A DNA stretch of 64,000 bases, taken from positions 1 through 64,000 of the forward strand of contig CAYUZU010000008.1 in assembly GCA_964448675.1 (NCBI GenBank), given 5' to 3'. A model generated the notes under the pieces. That model saw only the letters and a list, made by a program, of their open reading frames with translations. It made no database searches and was not told the DNA's origin. This DNA is from CAYUZU01 sp964448675 (GTDB taxonomy: Bacteria > Planctomycetota > Phycisphaerae > UBA1845 > Fen-1342). The position numbers and the translations under genes are program-made. Positions 8,486 to 17,293 of this stretch are shown in pieces (position 1 is the first letter of the stretch; the number at the start of each line of letters is the position of its first letter).

Positions 8486-9232
8486 ATGGGACGAGGATTG
8501 GCGACCTGTCAACGCATGCGGGTTCTGGTGGTTGAAGACGACGCCAGCGTCGTCGCGACGGTACGCGATGCGCTGGCGACGGTCGGTGCCGCCATCGAGA
8601 GCGCGGAGACGATTCGTGCCGCGGGCGAACGCCTGCGCGACCGCACGTTCGACGCGCTGGTGCTCGACCTGGGGCTGCCCGATGGCAACGGCCTCGACTT
8701 CGCAGCAGCGTTGCGCGGGCAGGGCATCGAGGTCCCGATCCTCATGCTGACCGGGCAGGTGGACGTGCCGCAGCGGCTGGAGGGGTTCGCGCGCGGGGCG
8801 GACGACTACGTCTGTAAGCCGTTCGCCCCCGAAGAGCTCGCCGCGCGGGTGCGGGCCCTGCTCCGCCGGTCCCACGCGGAGCGCAACCACGTGCTGCGCT
8901 ATGCCGGCACCGAACTGGATCTGCTCAAGCGTGCCGTGCAGTACGAGGGAACCACGGTCACGCTGTCCGATCGCGAGGCCTCATTGCTGGCGCATTTCAT
9001 GCGGCATGCGGAGGAGGCCATCTCGCGCGAGCACCTGGCCCAGGAAGTCTTCGGGCTTGATCCGACCGCCGACACCGGCGTGGTGAACGTGTATGTGAAC
9101 TACCTGCGCAACAAGCTCGAGCACGGCCTGCGCCACGGCCGCCTGATCCATACCATTCGTGGCACGGGCTACATGCTCTCGGCCACCGAGCCGGGCGAGC
9201 CGCCCGCCACGGTCGCTCGCCGCCGCAGTTGA
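8486..9232 (+). CDS. OmpR/PhoB-type DNA-binding response regulator
   Basis: A 248-residue two-component regulator. The receiver domain (about residues 11-125) carries VVEDD, the phospho-Asp in LVLDLGLPDGNG, Thr in LMLTGQ and Lys in CKPF. A winged-helix Trans_reg_C domain follows (about 140-235: TLSDREASLLAHFM, VVNVYVNYLRNKL, IRGTGYML). It should bind direct-repeat DNA as a dimer. The histidine kinase at 10102-11979 is the nearest candidate partner but lies on the opposite strand past another gene. Initiation at the ATG at 8516, immediately before RVLVVEDD, is equally plausible; neither start has a strong ribosome binding site. Confidence 0.88.
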   Translation: MGRGLATCQRMRVLVVEDDASVVATVRDALATVGAAIESAETIRAAGERLRDRTFDALVLDLGLPDGNGLDFAAALRGQGIEVPILMLTGQVDVPQRLEGFARGADDYVCKPFAPEELAARVRALLRRSHAERNHVLRYAGTELDLLKRAVQYEGTTVTLSDREASLLAHFMRHAEEAISREHLAQEVFGLDPTADTGVVNVYVNYLRNKLEHGLRHGRLIHTIRGTGYMLSATEPGEPPATVARRRS

Positions 9233-9240
9233 CATCCCGG

Positions 9241-9281
9241 CAAAAAGAAAAGCCGGTCGCCACCTTTCGGTCACGACCGGC
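9241..9281 (-). terminator. Rho-independent terminator of the 9317-9850 gene
   Basis: On the minus strand GCCGGTCG pairs with CGACCGGC (8 bp), followed by TTTTCTTTTTG. A stem plus T-tract 35 bases past the stop codon is a clear intrinsic terminator. Confidence 0.8.
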
Positions 9282-9316
9282 CTCGCTTCCGCGCTCTGCC
9301 TCAAGGACGGAAGTGG

Positions 9317-9850
9317 TCAGGAATTCGGATCATTGGGATCCTCGTCGTCGCAGTCGCAATCGGGGAAGAGCTCGGTGACGGTGTCCGTCGCGTACCCGAT
9401 GATCGCGCTGGTGCCTTCCGGCTTCACGACGACCTGCACGTCGATCTCGCCCGGGCCTTCGGGACCGGCGTACATGCTGGCGTCAAGATAGAACTGCGCG
9501 GTGCCGATGCCGACGGGGTTGGTCATGAGCGTACCGACGAGGGTGACCGCACCATTGACCTTGACATAAACGTCGTAGGCGGTCTGGGGGTCGCCATGAC
9601 GAAGCTTGACGTTGACCATCAGGATTTCGTCGCACGGGTCGACGTTGATGATCGCGAACCCCGACAGGTCACCACTGCCCGGCCCGTTCGGCGGATCCTC
9701 GGCCATGCGCTCATACAGGCCGGTCTTCACGGCGCCGTACGAGACATGATCGGGCATATCAGGCCGTGAAACCTGGAACTGGGCGACCGCGGCGGTGATT
9801 CCCATCGCAAACATGACGACGGCTGTAGTTACCAATACTGAGCGTCTCAT
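9317..9850 (-). CDS. Small exported protein of unknown function
   Basis: A 177-residue protein with a signal peptide (LVTTAVVMFAMGITAAVAQ) and no recognised domain. The mature part looks beta-rich (FAIINVDPCDEILMVNVKLRHG, AYDVYVKVNGAVTLVGTL) and ends in an acidic tail (DCDCDDEDPNDPN). The acidic tail may bind Ca2+ or simply be solvent-exposed. The start is well fixed by AAGGAGG upstream of ATG. It is monocistronic, bounded by the strong terminator at 9241, with a 250-bp leader region containing two TTA-N8-TAA sites and a hairpin. Confidence 0.75.
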   Translation of the reverse strand: MRRSVLVTTAVVMFAMGITAAVAQFQVSRPDMPDHVSYGAVKTGLYERMAEDPPNGPGSGDLSGFAIINVDPCDEILMVNVKLRHGDPQTAYDVYVKVNGAVTLVGTLMTNPVGIGTAQFYLDASMYAGPEGPGEIDVQVVVKPEGTSAIIGYATDTVTELFPDCDCDDEDPNDPNS

Positions 9851-9931
9851 TCCGATGTCCTCCTTCTTCGGACGTTTCCGACTCGGCCAGTGCGTGACAC
9901 ACGCTCTGGCGCATTGAACTTCCCGGCGAAA

Positions 9932-9958
9932 CCGCTCGGTGTCTTCTTCGCCGAGCGG
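9932..9958 (-). other. Hairpin in the leader of the exported-protein gene
   Basis: CCGCTCGG and CCGAGCGG form an 8-bp stem around an 11-base loop, about 80 bases upstream of the ATG at 9850. It probably lies in the 5' untranslated region; any role in stability or regulation is unproven. Confidence 0.35.
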
Positions 9959-10063
9959 CGCTACGAATGTGTGCACACGACATTCGCGGCTGAATCCGGA
10001 ATACGATCCCGAACGCAGCAACGAACCGATGCTACGAAGCGCAATGCGCGCAGGCCAGCTATA

Positions 10064-10115
10064 TTAGGTTGCGCTAACGCCGCAACGCCCGGCCCGCTTG
10101 ATTAAGAAGCGCTAA
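10064..10115. promoter_or_regulatory. Two TTAR-N6-CTAA-like sites upstream of the exported-protein gene
   Basis: TTAGGTTGCGCTAA (10064-10077) and TTAAGAAGCGCTAA (10102-10115) share most positions with the site at 8321. The second overlaps the stop codon of the histidine kinase and is followed by the same TCGCG as the first site. On the minus strand the first is immediately followed by TATAGC, a -10-like sequence, so binding could control the gene at 9317-9850. Confidence 0.4.
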
Positions 10116-11979
10116 TCGCGCTGCGCTCGGGGAATGGCAGCCAGACCCGAAACACCGCACCGCCCTTGGGGTTCGCCTGCGCATCAACGAGGCCGCCGGC
10201 GTTCTTGACGGCCGCATACACGACCGACAGCCCCATGCCGCGGCTGCGCTTCGAGCCGGGAGACTTGGTGGTGAAGAAAGGTTCGAACAGGCGCTCACGT
10301 ACCTCGGGGCTGATGCCGGGCCCCGTGTCGGCGACCGTCAGCAAGGCGTGTGTCGCGGGACCCTCGGCAGCGGCGACCTCCGGCAGCTTGGCCGGCTCGA
10401 GACGGATCGTCAGCTCGCCGCCGTCGGGCATCGCCTCGCACGCGTTGCGCACCAGGTTGAGGACGACCTCGGTGAACTGATCACGATCAATGTAGGCCGT
10501 TACCTCCTGCAGCTCGAGCCGGAGCGCGACGCGCTGTAGTTCGTCCTCGCTCAGCGACTGCGTGATCAGCTCGACCGTCTCGCGCAGCGGCAGGGCCTCG
10601 GGGGTCCCGCGTTCGCCGCCCGCAAACGACAGCAGAGTCCGCGACAGGCCGACCGCCTGGCCACAGGCGCGCAGGGCCCGCGTGACCAGCTCCGCGGGGC
10701 GGCCGTTGCCCACCTCCGACCGCAGTACCGACAGCGACCCGATCGCCGTCGTGAGCAGGCTGCTGAAGTCGTGTGCCACGCCGCGGGCGAGTGTGACGGT
10801 CGCTTCCATGGCCTCCGCCCGGCGCAGCTGCTTCTCGGAGCGCCGCTGGCGCGTGACATCGCGCAGCACCAGCGCGACGAAGCGGTGGCCACTCCACTCT
10901 ACCGGGAAGGCGATGACGTCCACGAGCGCCGTGTCCGCCGGATCGTGGTCGCGCCGCAGCAGCAGGTCGGTGACGCGAATGTGCTCGTTGCTGGTCAGGA
11001 CGCGGCCGAAGATGGCGGGCCAGTCGACATCGCTGAAGTTGGCCGTGGGGCAGACGTCGAGCAGCGAGCGCCCGACACATTCCCGGCCGAGCCGCCCCAG
11101 CAATGACGTTTCGCCCTCCTGGCACTCGATGATGACGCCCTGTGCATCGCAGATGAGCGTGGCGTCACGCAGGTTCTGGAACAGCGCGCGGTACTTGGCC
11201 TCGGAGGTGCCGAGGTCGACCCGGGCACGCGTCAGCTTGTCGGCCATGTCGTTCAGCGCCACGCCGAGCCGCCCCAGCTCGTCCTGCCCGGTCGGCGCGA
11301 CGCGGTGATCGAGGCGGCCCTCACCCAGCGCGCGCGTCGCCGCCTCGAGCCGCTGAATCGGGACGAGCATCCAGCGCCGCATCAGCAGGACGCTGATCAG
11401 CACGAACGCGATGCCCAGGCCTCCGAGCAGCACCGCCAGCACGAGCAACTGCGTATTGGCCAGGACGACACTGTCGACGGCGACGGCCCGTGCGGTGTCG
11501 AGGCTCGCCTGCACCTGCTGCAGCTGTCGATTGAGCTCGGGCAGCAAGGCCGTTTCGATGTGGCCCAGAGCCTGTTGTGCCCGCCCGGTCTCGCCCCGGG
11601 CCGCGGCGGCCAGGGCCGTATCGAACGCGCCGCGCAGCGCCGTGCTCAGGGCGAGCGTCTGCTCGGCGGTTGTGCCGCTGGCGTGCCGCAGGGTGAAGCG
11701 GGCGACCTGGTGCAGTTGGCCGAAGAACTCGTCGCGCTGGGCGGCCAGGGCCGCATCGTCGGCCCGCAATCCGATCACGACCTCGCGCAGGTCAAGACAG
11801 CGTTCACGCCCCGCCAGGCGCAGATGCTCGAGCCAGGTCGCCTGCGTTTGTGTCTGCTGCAGGTCGGCCATGGCCTGGCCGACATGCAGCCGGGCCATGT
11901 AGATCGTGCCGAACACCGAGGCCAAGCAGAAGGCCACGAACGCGATCAGCAGCCAGAATAATCGTCGTTGCAGACTCAC
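10102..11979 (-). CDS. Membrane sensor histidine kinase (HAMP-PAS-HATPase)
   Basis: A 625-residue inner-membrane kinase. TM1 is near residues 7-27. A helical periplasmic sensor of about 130 residues is rich in Gln/Arg/Ala like 4-helix-bundle (4HB_MCP-type) sensors. TM2 (TQLLVLAVLLGGLGIAFVLISVLLM) is followed by HAMP, PAS, and an H-box ARGVAHDFSSLLTTAIGSL. The ATPase has N-box NLVRNACEAM, G1 DTGPGIS and F-box FEPFFTTK. HDF(S/N)(S/N)LL marks the hybrid-type subfamily that includes NtrB-like kinases. A GTG start was chosen because it lies 16 bases after the pseudopilin stop. Partners may be the regulator at 8486 or the receiver at 7765. Confidence 0.85.
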   Translation of the reverse strand: MSLQRRLFWLLIAFVAFCLASVFGTIYMARLHVGQAMADLQQTQTQATWLEHLRLAGRERCLDLREVVIGLRADDAALAAQRDEFFGQLHQVARFTLRHASGTTAEQTLALSTALRGAFDTALAAAARGETGRAQQALGHIETALLPELNRQLQQVQASLDTARAVAVDSVVLANTQLLVLAVLLGGLGIAFVLISVLLMRRWMLVPIQRLEAATRALGEGRLDHRVAPTGQDELGRLGVALNDMADKLTRARVDLGTSEAKYRALFQNLRDATLICDAQGVIIECQEGETSLLGRLGRECVGRSLLDVCPTANFSDVDWPAIFGRVLTSNEHIRVTDLLLRRDHDPADTALVDVIAFPVEWSGHRFVALVLRDVTRQRRSEKQLRRAEAMEATVTLARGVAHDFSSLLTTAIGSLSVLRSEVGNGRPAELVTRALRACGQAVGLSRTLLSFAGGERGTPEALPLRETVELITQSLSEDELQRVALRLELQEVTAYIDRDQFTEVVLNLVRNACEAMPDGGELTIRLEPAKLPEVAAAEGPATHALLTVADTGPGISPEVRERLFEPFFTTKSPGSKRSRGMGLSVVYAAVKNAGGLVDAQANPKGGAVFRVWLPFPERSAISAS

Positions 11980-11995
11980 AGCGCCGTGCCCGCGT

Positions 11996-12835
11996 CTAAC
12001 GCCCCACGTCCGCCTGATACGACCAGTCCCAACTCTCCTGCGCCGGCTGCGCGCTGGAAAGCACGTGGCCGCCCACAAACACCACGTTCATTCGGCCCGC
12101 GTGCCGCAGTGCCGGCGTCCAGTAGCGCCCCGCGCCGTAGGGCGCGTCCTCCTGCCCGGGCAGCGGCGGCGCCATGTAGAACGGGGCCAGGTCCTGCGCG
12201 ACGGCCGCGCGCCCGTCCACTTCCAGCAGCAGTGGCGTGTAGGGATGCTGCAGCACCGCCTTCGTAACGCGCGTGGCGGCGGCGGGCGCCAACACCTGGT
12301 TGCCCATGAAGTCCACCACGCCCCGGTACAGCCGCATATTGACGGCCAGTGTCACGTTCTCCTCGGGGCGGATCGCGGCATCACTGCAGGGATAGCCCGC
12401 GTGCTTGATTAGTTCTCCCGGCCCCGCCGGGCAAACCAGCGCCGACTGGCCGGCACGCAGCGGCACCGTGCCCAGCGCCGGCACGTCCCAGAACTCGTCA
12501 ATGCGATAGACGTAGTCCTGAAAGTCGTTGATGTAGAAGCGGTCGGGCCCCAGCGGGCGGCTGTCACCACGGCCGGCCGGCGTGTGCCCCTCGACGAACA
12601 TCTGGAATTCGAAGCCGACCGTGCGCAGGTTCGACGCGCATTTCAGCGATTTCATCTGTCCCCGTGCCGACGACAGCGCCGGCATCAGCAGCGACAGCAG
12701 CAATCCGATGATCGCCAGCACGACCAGCAATTCGACCAGCGTGAATGCGCGCAGCCATGACCGGCGCGGCGCGGCGCCGCGGCCGGCGACGGCTGTCACG
12801 CTGCGTCTCGCCTGGTATCGTGCTCGCCCGCTCAT
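11996..12835 (-). CDS. Pseudopilin-like protein with type IV prepilin N-terminus
   Basis: A 279-residue protein of the prepilin-type cleavage/methylation group abundant in Planctomycetes. A basic leader ends at the cleavage site before FTLVELLVVLAIIGLLLSLLMPAL, with the conserved Glu at +5. The C-terminal part has the (N/H)VVFVGGHV-type end seen in these H-X9-DG-like proteins (here AGRMNVVFVGGHVLSS). Export and processing by a prepilin peptidase are expected; the specific role is unknown. The ATG at 12835 avoids overlap with the upstream gene. It is followed after 16 bases by the histidine kinase, so the two may be cotranscribed. Confidence 0.78.
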   Translation of the reverse strand: MSGRARYQARRSVTAVAGRGAAPRRSWLRAFTLVELLVVLAIIGLLLSLLMPALSSARGQMKSLKCASNLRTVGFEFQMFVEGHTPAGRGDSRPLGPDRFYINDFQDYVYRIDEFWDVPALGTVPLRAGQSALVCPAGPGELIKHAGYPCSDAAIRPEENVTLAVNMRLYRGVVDFMGNQVLAPAAATRVTKAVLQHPYTPLLLEVDGRAAVAQDLAPFYMAPPLPGQEDAPYGAGRYWTPALRHAGRMNVVFVGGHVLSSAQPAQESWDWSYQADVGR

Positions 12836-12876
12836 GGCCTGGCTGCCTGCTCCTAGCCTCGGTCTGCAATGCAGTT

Positions 12877-14499
12877 CTACCAATTCGGCCCGCCGCCACA
12901 TTCTACGGGCCCGTCCCAGCCGATCACCATCCGCTCACCATCGGCCACGTCCACGTCGCCGTCACTGTCCAGATCGGCCAGGCCACAGGGCCAGCCGACG
13001 TACGGCGTCCCGCTGCCGCTGACACACGTCTGCAACACCGCCATGTCGGCCAGGTCGACGTCGTCGTCGCCGTCGAGATCACGCGGCAGACTGACCAGTG
13101 CGACATCGAGCGGCGCGACCGCGCCGGAGTGGTCTACGTCGAACACGCTGAAGTCCACCGGATAGTCCGCCAACTCCACACGGCCGTCGACCGTGCCGTC
13201 ATCCTCGTCACGCGCAGCGATGTACGCCGCCAGCGCGTCCCGATCCGTTTCGGCGGCCTCGCCGTCGCCGTTGACGTCGCCGCGGACGGCGTTCGGCCAA
13301 ATGTCCGTCCAGACATAATACTCGCCGGTGGGGTGCGCCGCCGTATAGCTCGTACCCAGCAAGGCTGTAATGTCCCACTCTCCCGGCTGGAGAAACTGGT
13401 TGGCGTTCTTGTCCTGCCATTCCGTGATGATGTCCTCTTCGGGCTGGCCGGTCGGGAAGACGTCGAGAAAGACAGCCGACCAGTGCAGGTCCTCCAGCGC
13501 CTCACGTACCGAAAACTGGTCGGACGGGTCGGCGTTTGGCGGCTCCGGCGCTTCGTTCCACATCTCGGCAGCGCCCTCGTTCGTCAACGGGAAGACCAGC
13601 GAGATCGTCGTGACGTCGGCATTCGGGTCGTGACTGAACTGCAGCGTGCAGTCGGGTTCGTACGCGCCGGGCACGTGGCCCCCCTCGGCCAGCGAGAACG
13701 GCTCGTACCCGTGAGCCCGGTGAAACCACGGGGCCACGATCCACCACGTTTCGCCAGCCTCGAACACGTGATCGTCGTCGCCGGCCACCACCGTCACGTC
13801 GGGCTGGATGAACACGCTGCCCAGCAGCGCCAGGTGGAACTCCTCACCGCTGCGCTCGACGTAGGGGGCGGTCTCGAAGTCGTTATCAAGGGCGCTGCGG
13901 TCGAGCGCAAACCGGTCTTCGAGGTCGTCGAGCGCAGGCTTGCCGCCGAAGCGCACGGCATTGCTCACATAGCGAAAGCCGGGGCTGTCCAACTCGCCGC
14001 CGGTTTCGACATCGTTGTCCATGTCGATCTCGACGAAGCCGAAAACGGGGTGCGGGCCATACGTGAAGGGCGCGAAGTCCCACGGGCGCGCGGGGCCCGG
14101 CGGATTGACCAGCCCGGCCACCACGAGGTCCAGTCGCAGAAACCGTCCCGGCGGCAGGTAGCGGCCGGCGAAGAGGTCCATCGCCGCTGCATCCGGACGC
14201 CACTTGCCGAGCGTGATCTGTATCAGATCAATCGGGTGATGCGCCTCAAGGTCGATCGGCAGCAATCCCTCGGGATCCGTGCGCCGCGCGAGCCAGTCCT
14301 GCGGCTCATCCGGGTAGGTGGCCTGGAGCGGGGGGTCGGCCTGCGCAGCCACAGCCACCAGGAGGCCACCAACCAGGCACGCCAGCCGCCAGTGTCCGGA
14401 CGCCGTCCGAGCGAACGCGCCATCCGGCCTCGACAAGGACGCGGCGATGGGTTCGTGCGGTGCTGTGGCGCGGCGGATGCGCCGCCGATCATGTGACAT
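12877..14499 (-). CDS. Secreted dockerin-repeat protein of unknown function
   Basis: A 540-residue exported protein. The start follows AGAGGT at suitable spacing. A basic N-terminal region precedes a hydrophobic segment (LACLVGGLLVAVAAQADP). The central part (about residues 70-370) is acidic and beta-rich with no recognised family. The C-terminus has several EF-hand-like/dockerin segments (GDVNGDGEA, FDVDHSGAVAPLDVAL, RDLDGDDDVDLADM, LDSDGDVDVADGERM). This suggests calcium-dependent folding or attachment to a cohesin-like partner, although no cohesin is recognisable in this window. Confidence 0.75.
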   Translation of the reverse strand: MSHDRRRIRRATAPHEPIAASLSRPDGAFARTASGHWRLACLVGGLLVAVAAQADPPLQATYPDEPQDWLARRTDPEGLLPIDLEAHHPIDLIQITLGKWRPDAAAMDLFAGRYLPPGRFLRLDLVVAGLVNPPGPARPWDFAPFTYGPHPVFGFVEIDMDNDVETGGELDSPGFRYVSNAVRFGGKPALDDLEDRFALDRSALDNDFETAPYVERSGEEFHLALLGSVFIQPDVTVVAGDDDHVFEAGETWWIVAPWFHRAHGYEPFSLAEGGHVPGAYEPDCTLQFSHDPNADVTTISLVFPLTNEGAAEMWNEAPEPPNADPSDQFSVREALEDLHWSAVFLDVFPTGQPEEDIITEWQDKNANQFLQPGEWDITALLGTSYTAAHPTGEYYVWTDIWPNAVRGDVNGDGEAAETDRDALAAYIAARDEDDGTVDGRVELADYPVDFSVFDVDHSGAVAPLDVALVSLPRDLDGDDDVDLADMAVLQTCVSGSGTPYVGWPCGLADLDSDGDVDVADGERMVIGWDGPVECGGGPNW

Positions 14500-14858
14500 G
14501 CGACAGACCTCTATGCCCAGCCTTAGTATAACGGCTTCCGCGGGGCGGCGCCCGCGCAAGTTGCCGGGAGGTGCCCGTCCTGGAGCATCCGGCAGGGCGG
14601 CGGCCCAAACCACGGGTCCGGCGGCCTGTGGTCGGTCGTGGAATCGGGCCGTCGGCCCCGTTGACCGATAAGTGCGTGGCCCGCTCAGGAGATGACTGCG
14701 GCGGGTGCGCTCGAGGCAGGGCCCGAGCGACACCCGCGTTGCGAGGACGGCGTTCGGTGCGAACGCCGAGACCGAACAGGGACGGACCGCCCGCGAGCCT
14801 GACAAGGGCGTTCATGCCCGCGGCATGGCACAGCGCCGGTCCTTGCTGGTGGGTCACC

Positions 14859-15578
14859 TCAGTCCAGGAAGGTCACCTGGCCAGTCTTGAGGTCGTAGAC
14901 GCCGCCCACAATCAGCAGGTCGCCGCTCTCGACCAGCTCGCGGAGCACAGCGCTGCGGTCGAGCAGGGCCTGGACATTGAGCTTGACGTTCGCGTGCACC
15001 ACCGCATCAACGAAGGCCTTGTTGCTGGCGTTACGCGGGCCGCTGACGTCCTTGACGGCGTACATGGCGGGGGCCAGGTTGCTGAGCGTGTGGGTCAGGT
15101 TGCCGAGCTTCACGCCGTCACAGGCGCCCTTGACCGCGCCACAGTCCGTGTGGCCCAGCACGAGGATCACCTTTGCGCCCGCCACCTTCGTGGCGAATTC
15201 CAGGCTGCCGAGCATGTCCGTGTCGACGTAGTTGCCCGCCACGCGCCCCACGAACAGGTCGCCGATGCCCATGTCGAAGACCAGTTCCGGCGGCACACGC
15301 GAATCGAGACACCCCAGCACGGCCGCGATCGGATACTGGCCGTTCGCGGTCTGGCGCACCTGCGCCAGCAGATCGCGCTCCAGCGCCGTGCCGGCGACGA
15401 AGCGCTCGTTGCCGGCCTTCAGTGCGGCGAGGACCTGGCTCGGCGTCATCGCCGCCTGCGTTTCGCGTGTCTGGGTGACCGCCTGCGCGTAGGCAAGGGC
15501 GACCGCGGCCAGACCACCGAGTCCGGCCAGAACCAGGCCAACGCTCATCAGCTTGTGCTGTCCGTTTGCTTTCGTCAT
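14859..15578 (-). CDS. Exported beta-class carbonic anhydrase
   Basis: A 239-residue beta-carbonic anhydrase, CO2 + H2O to HCO3- + H+. The zinc ligands and dyad are present: Cys/Asp/Arg in GCLDSRVP, then His and Cys in GHTDCGA. An N-terminal hydrophobic segment (VGLVLAGLGGLAAVALAYAQA) predicts export or anchoring, so the enzyme acts in the periplasm, unlike most bacterial beta-CAs. The start is set by AAGGAGA before ATG. It is codirectional with and 82 bases downstream of the HPF-like gene; the NhaR-type regulator is divergent from both. Involvement in pH or bicarbonate homeostasis is inferred. Confidence 0.9.
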   Translation of the reverse strand: MTKANGQHKLMSVGLVLAGLGGLAAVALAYAQAVTQTRETQAAMTPSQVLAALKAGNERFVAGTALERDLLAQVRQTANGQYPIAAVLGCLDSRVPPELVFDMGIGDLFVGRVAGNYVDTDMLGSLEFATKVAGAKVILVLGHTDCGAVKGACDGVKLGNLTHTLSNLAPAMYAVKDVSGPRNASNKAFVDAVVHANVKLNVQALLDRSAVLRELVESGDLLIVGGVYDLKTGQVTFLD

Positions 15579-15660
15579 GTTGTCTCCTTCTCTTCGTTTC
15601 AGTGTATTCACTCGAACCGGGCCGCATGCGCCGCGGCCCGCACTGAGGTGCCGTGCCCGC

Positions 15661-16026
15661 TCAACTCGCCGCCGCCGACGCGCAGGGGAACGCCTCGCGC
15701 GCCGGGGTACCGCGCTTTCGCGCGTCACGCCGCGTCGTCAATTCGTCCCGAACACGGCGTGCCATTCGTTCCGCAGCCCGGCTGACCGCGGGCTCCAACT
15801 CGACATCGCGCACATCGACTACGAGCAGGCCCGGGCCGGCGAGATGGGCTTCCACATGGCAACGCTTGTCGAGGCCGCCCCGGGGTCCGTTGAGATCTTC
15901 GACCCGGACCAACACGCGACGAATGCGACTGCCGAATCGGCCCAGCGCGTACAGCAGCCGCCGCTCGATGAACTCACGCTGGTGCGCCGCCAGACCCTGG
16001 TTCAGCGTCCGAATCTCGATTCTCAT
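15661..16026 (-). CDS. HPF/RaiA-like ribosome-associated protein
   Basis: A 121-residue protein similar to the short ribosome hibernation / sigma54-modulation family. It has an N-terminal beta strand (MRIEIRTLNQ), helix (HQREFIERRLLYALGRF), the LNGPRGGLDKRCHVEAHL block, and a second helix (AVSRAAERMARRVRDEL) of the beta-alpha-beta-beta-beta-alpha fold. It lacks the C-terminal dimerisation domain of long HPF. The ATG at 16026 is preceded by AAGGA eight bases upstream; the ATG at 16035 sits directly on that sequence and is rejected. It may bind the small subunit in stress, or have been adapted to another RNA. Confidence 0.7.
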   Translation of the reverse strand: MRIEIRTLNQGLAAHQREFIERRLLYALGRFGSRIRRVLVRVEDLNGPRGGLDKRCHVEAHLAGPGLLVVDVRDVELEPAVSRAAERMARRVRDELTTRRDARKRGTPAREAFPCASAAAS

Positions 16027-16143
16027 CACGCACATCCTTTCCGGCCGGCGCCGTGCCGGCCTGCCGCGGGGCTGGTTCCTGTCCCGACCACTGACTGTGT
16101 CGCCCGCCTGTCCTGAGCTTAGGCGGGTGCTTTAGATAGACAA

Positions 16144-16162
16144 TTAGAAAGCGATATGCTAA
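16144..16162. promoter_or_regulatory. LysR-type T-N11-A box in the HPF/NhaR divergent spacer
   Basis: TTAG and CTAA arms flank exactly 11 bases, the classic LysR-family target architecture. The site lies in an unusually AT-rich stretch (16130-16190) between divergent genes, 85 bases upstream of the regulator start. Autoregulation and control of the HPF/carbonic anhydrase genes by the adjacent LysR-family protein is the natural reading. Confidence 0.5.
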
Positions 16163-16246
16163 AACATAGAAATAATAAATGAATCAGCGATGCCGCGCTG
16201 CGACGCCGGAGCGCGCCGCAGCGCCGCGTCGCGGCAGCGCGACCAC

Positions 16247-17146
16247 ATGGACTGGCTCAACTACCATCATCTGCTGTACTTCTGGACAGTCGCCCGCGAG
16301 GGCAGCATCGCGGCGGCCTGCCAGCGCCTGCACGTGGCCCAGCCGACGATCTCGGCGCAGCTGCGCAAGCTCGAGGCGGCGCTGGGGCACAAGCTCTTCA
16401 CGCGCACCGGCCGCCGCCTCGTCCTGACCGACACCGGCCGCGTCGCCTACCGCTACGCCGACGAGATCTTCTCGCTCGGGCAGGACCTGGTCGACACGCT
16501 CCGTGGCCAGCCGACGGGCAGCCCGTTGCGCCTGCAGGTGGGCGTGGCCGACGTCGTGCCCAAGCTCCTGACCCATCGTCTGCTCGCGCCCGCCCTGCAG
16601 TTGCCCGAGCCCGTGCAGGTCATCTGCTACGAGGGCAAGCCCGCCGAACTGCTCAGCCGCCTGGCCGCGCACGAACTGGACGTGGTCCTGGCCGACCACC
16701 CGACCGGCGCCGATTCCGGCATCCGCGCCTTCAACCACCTGCTCGGCGAATGCACGGTTTCGGTTTTTGCCCCGGCCGCGCAGGCCACGAGGTACCGCCG
16801 CAGCTTCCCGCAGTCGCTCAATCAGGCCCCCATCCTGCTGCCCACGGCGAACACCATGGTGCGGCGCGCGCTCGACCACTGGCTCGATACCGCGGGCATC
16901 CGGCCCCTCGTCGTCGGCGAGTTCGAGGACAGCGCCCTGCTCAAGGTCTTCGGCCAGCAGGGCGCGGGCTTGTTCCCCGGCCCGACCGCGATCGCCCGCG
17001 AAATCCAGGCACAATATGCCGTACGGCAGGTCGGCGAGCTCACCGAAGTCCGCGAGCGGTTCTACGCCATTTCGATGGAGCGGCGCGTCAAGCATCCCGC
17101 CGTCATGACGATCACCGATCAGGCTCGGCAGCGGCTATTCGACTGA
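16247..17146 (+). CDS. nhaR: NhaR-type LysR-family transcriptional regulator
   Basis: A 299-residue LysR-family regulator. The winged-helix domain starts with MDWLNYHHLLYFWTVAREGS and continues AACQRLHVAQPTISAQLRKLE, the diagnostic NhaR N-terminus, and a substrate-binding domain follows. NhaR in Enterobacteria activates nhaA in response to Na+ and pH. The MDWLN start was taken; an in-frame start at 16190 would add an unconserved Arg/Ala-rich extension. No Na+/H+ antiporter is adjacent; instead the divergent genes are an HPF-like protein and a carbonic anhydrase, which suggests a pH or stress regulon. Confidence 0.85.
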   Translation: MDWLNYHHLLYFWTVAREGSIAAACQRLHVAQPTISAQLRKLEAALGHKLFTRTGRRLVLTDTGRVAYRYADEIFSLGQDLVDTLRGQPTGSPLRLQVGVADVVPKLLTHRLLAPALQLPEPVQVICYEGKPAELLSRLAAHELDVVLADHPTGADSGIRAFNHLLGECTVSVFAPAAQATRYRRSFPQSLNQAPILLPTANTMVRRALDHWLDTAGIRPLVVGEFEDSALLKVFGQQGAGLFPGPTAIAREIQAQYAVRQVGELTEVRERFYAISMERRVKHPAVMTITDQARQRLFD

Positions 17147-17293
17147 CCTCGGCGCCCCCCGACCGAATCGAGGCTTGTTTGGAGGGGCGTGGCCGGATAC
17201 AGTCGAATTCGGCCGGCGGACCGCTCCCGACGCGTCACGCGATGTCGACCGTCGCCACAGAACGGGTCCGCAGCACACAACGGAGGATGCGAC

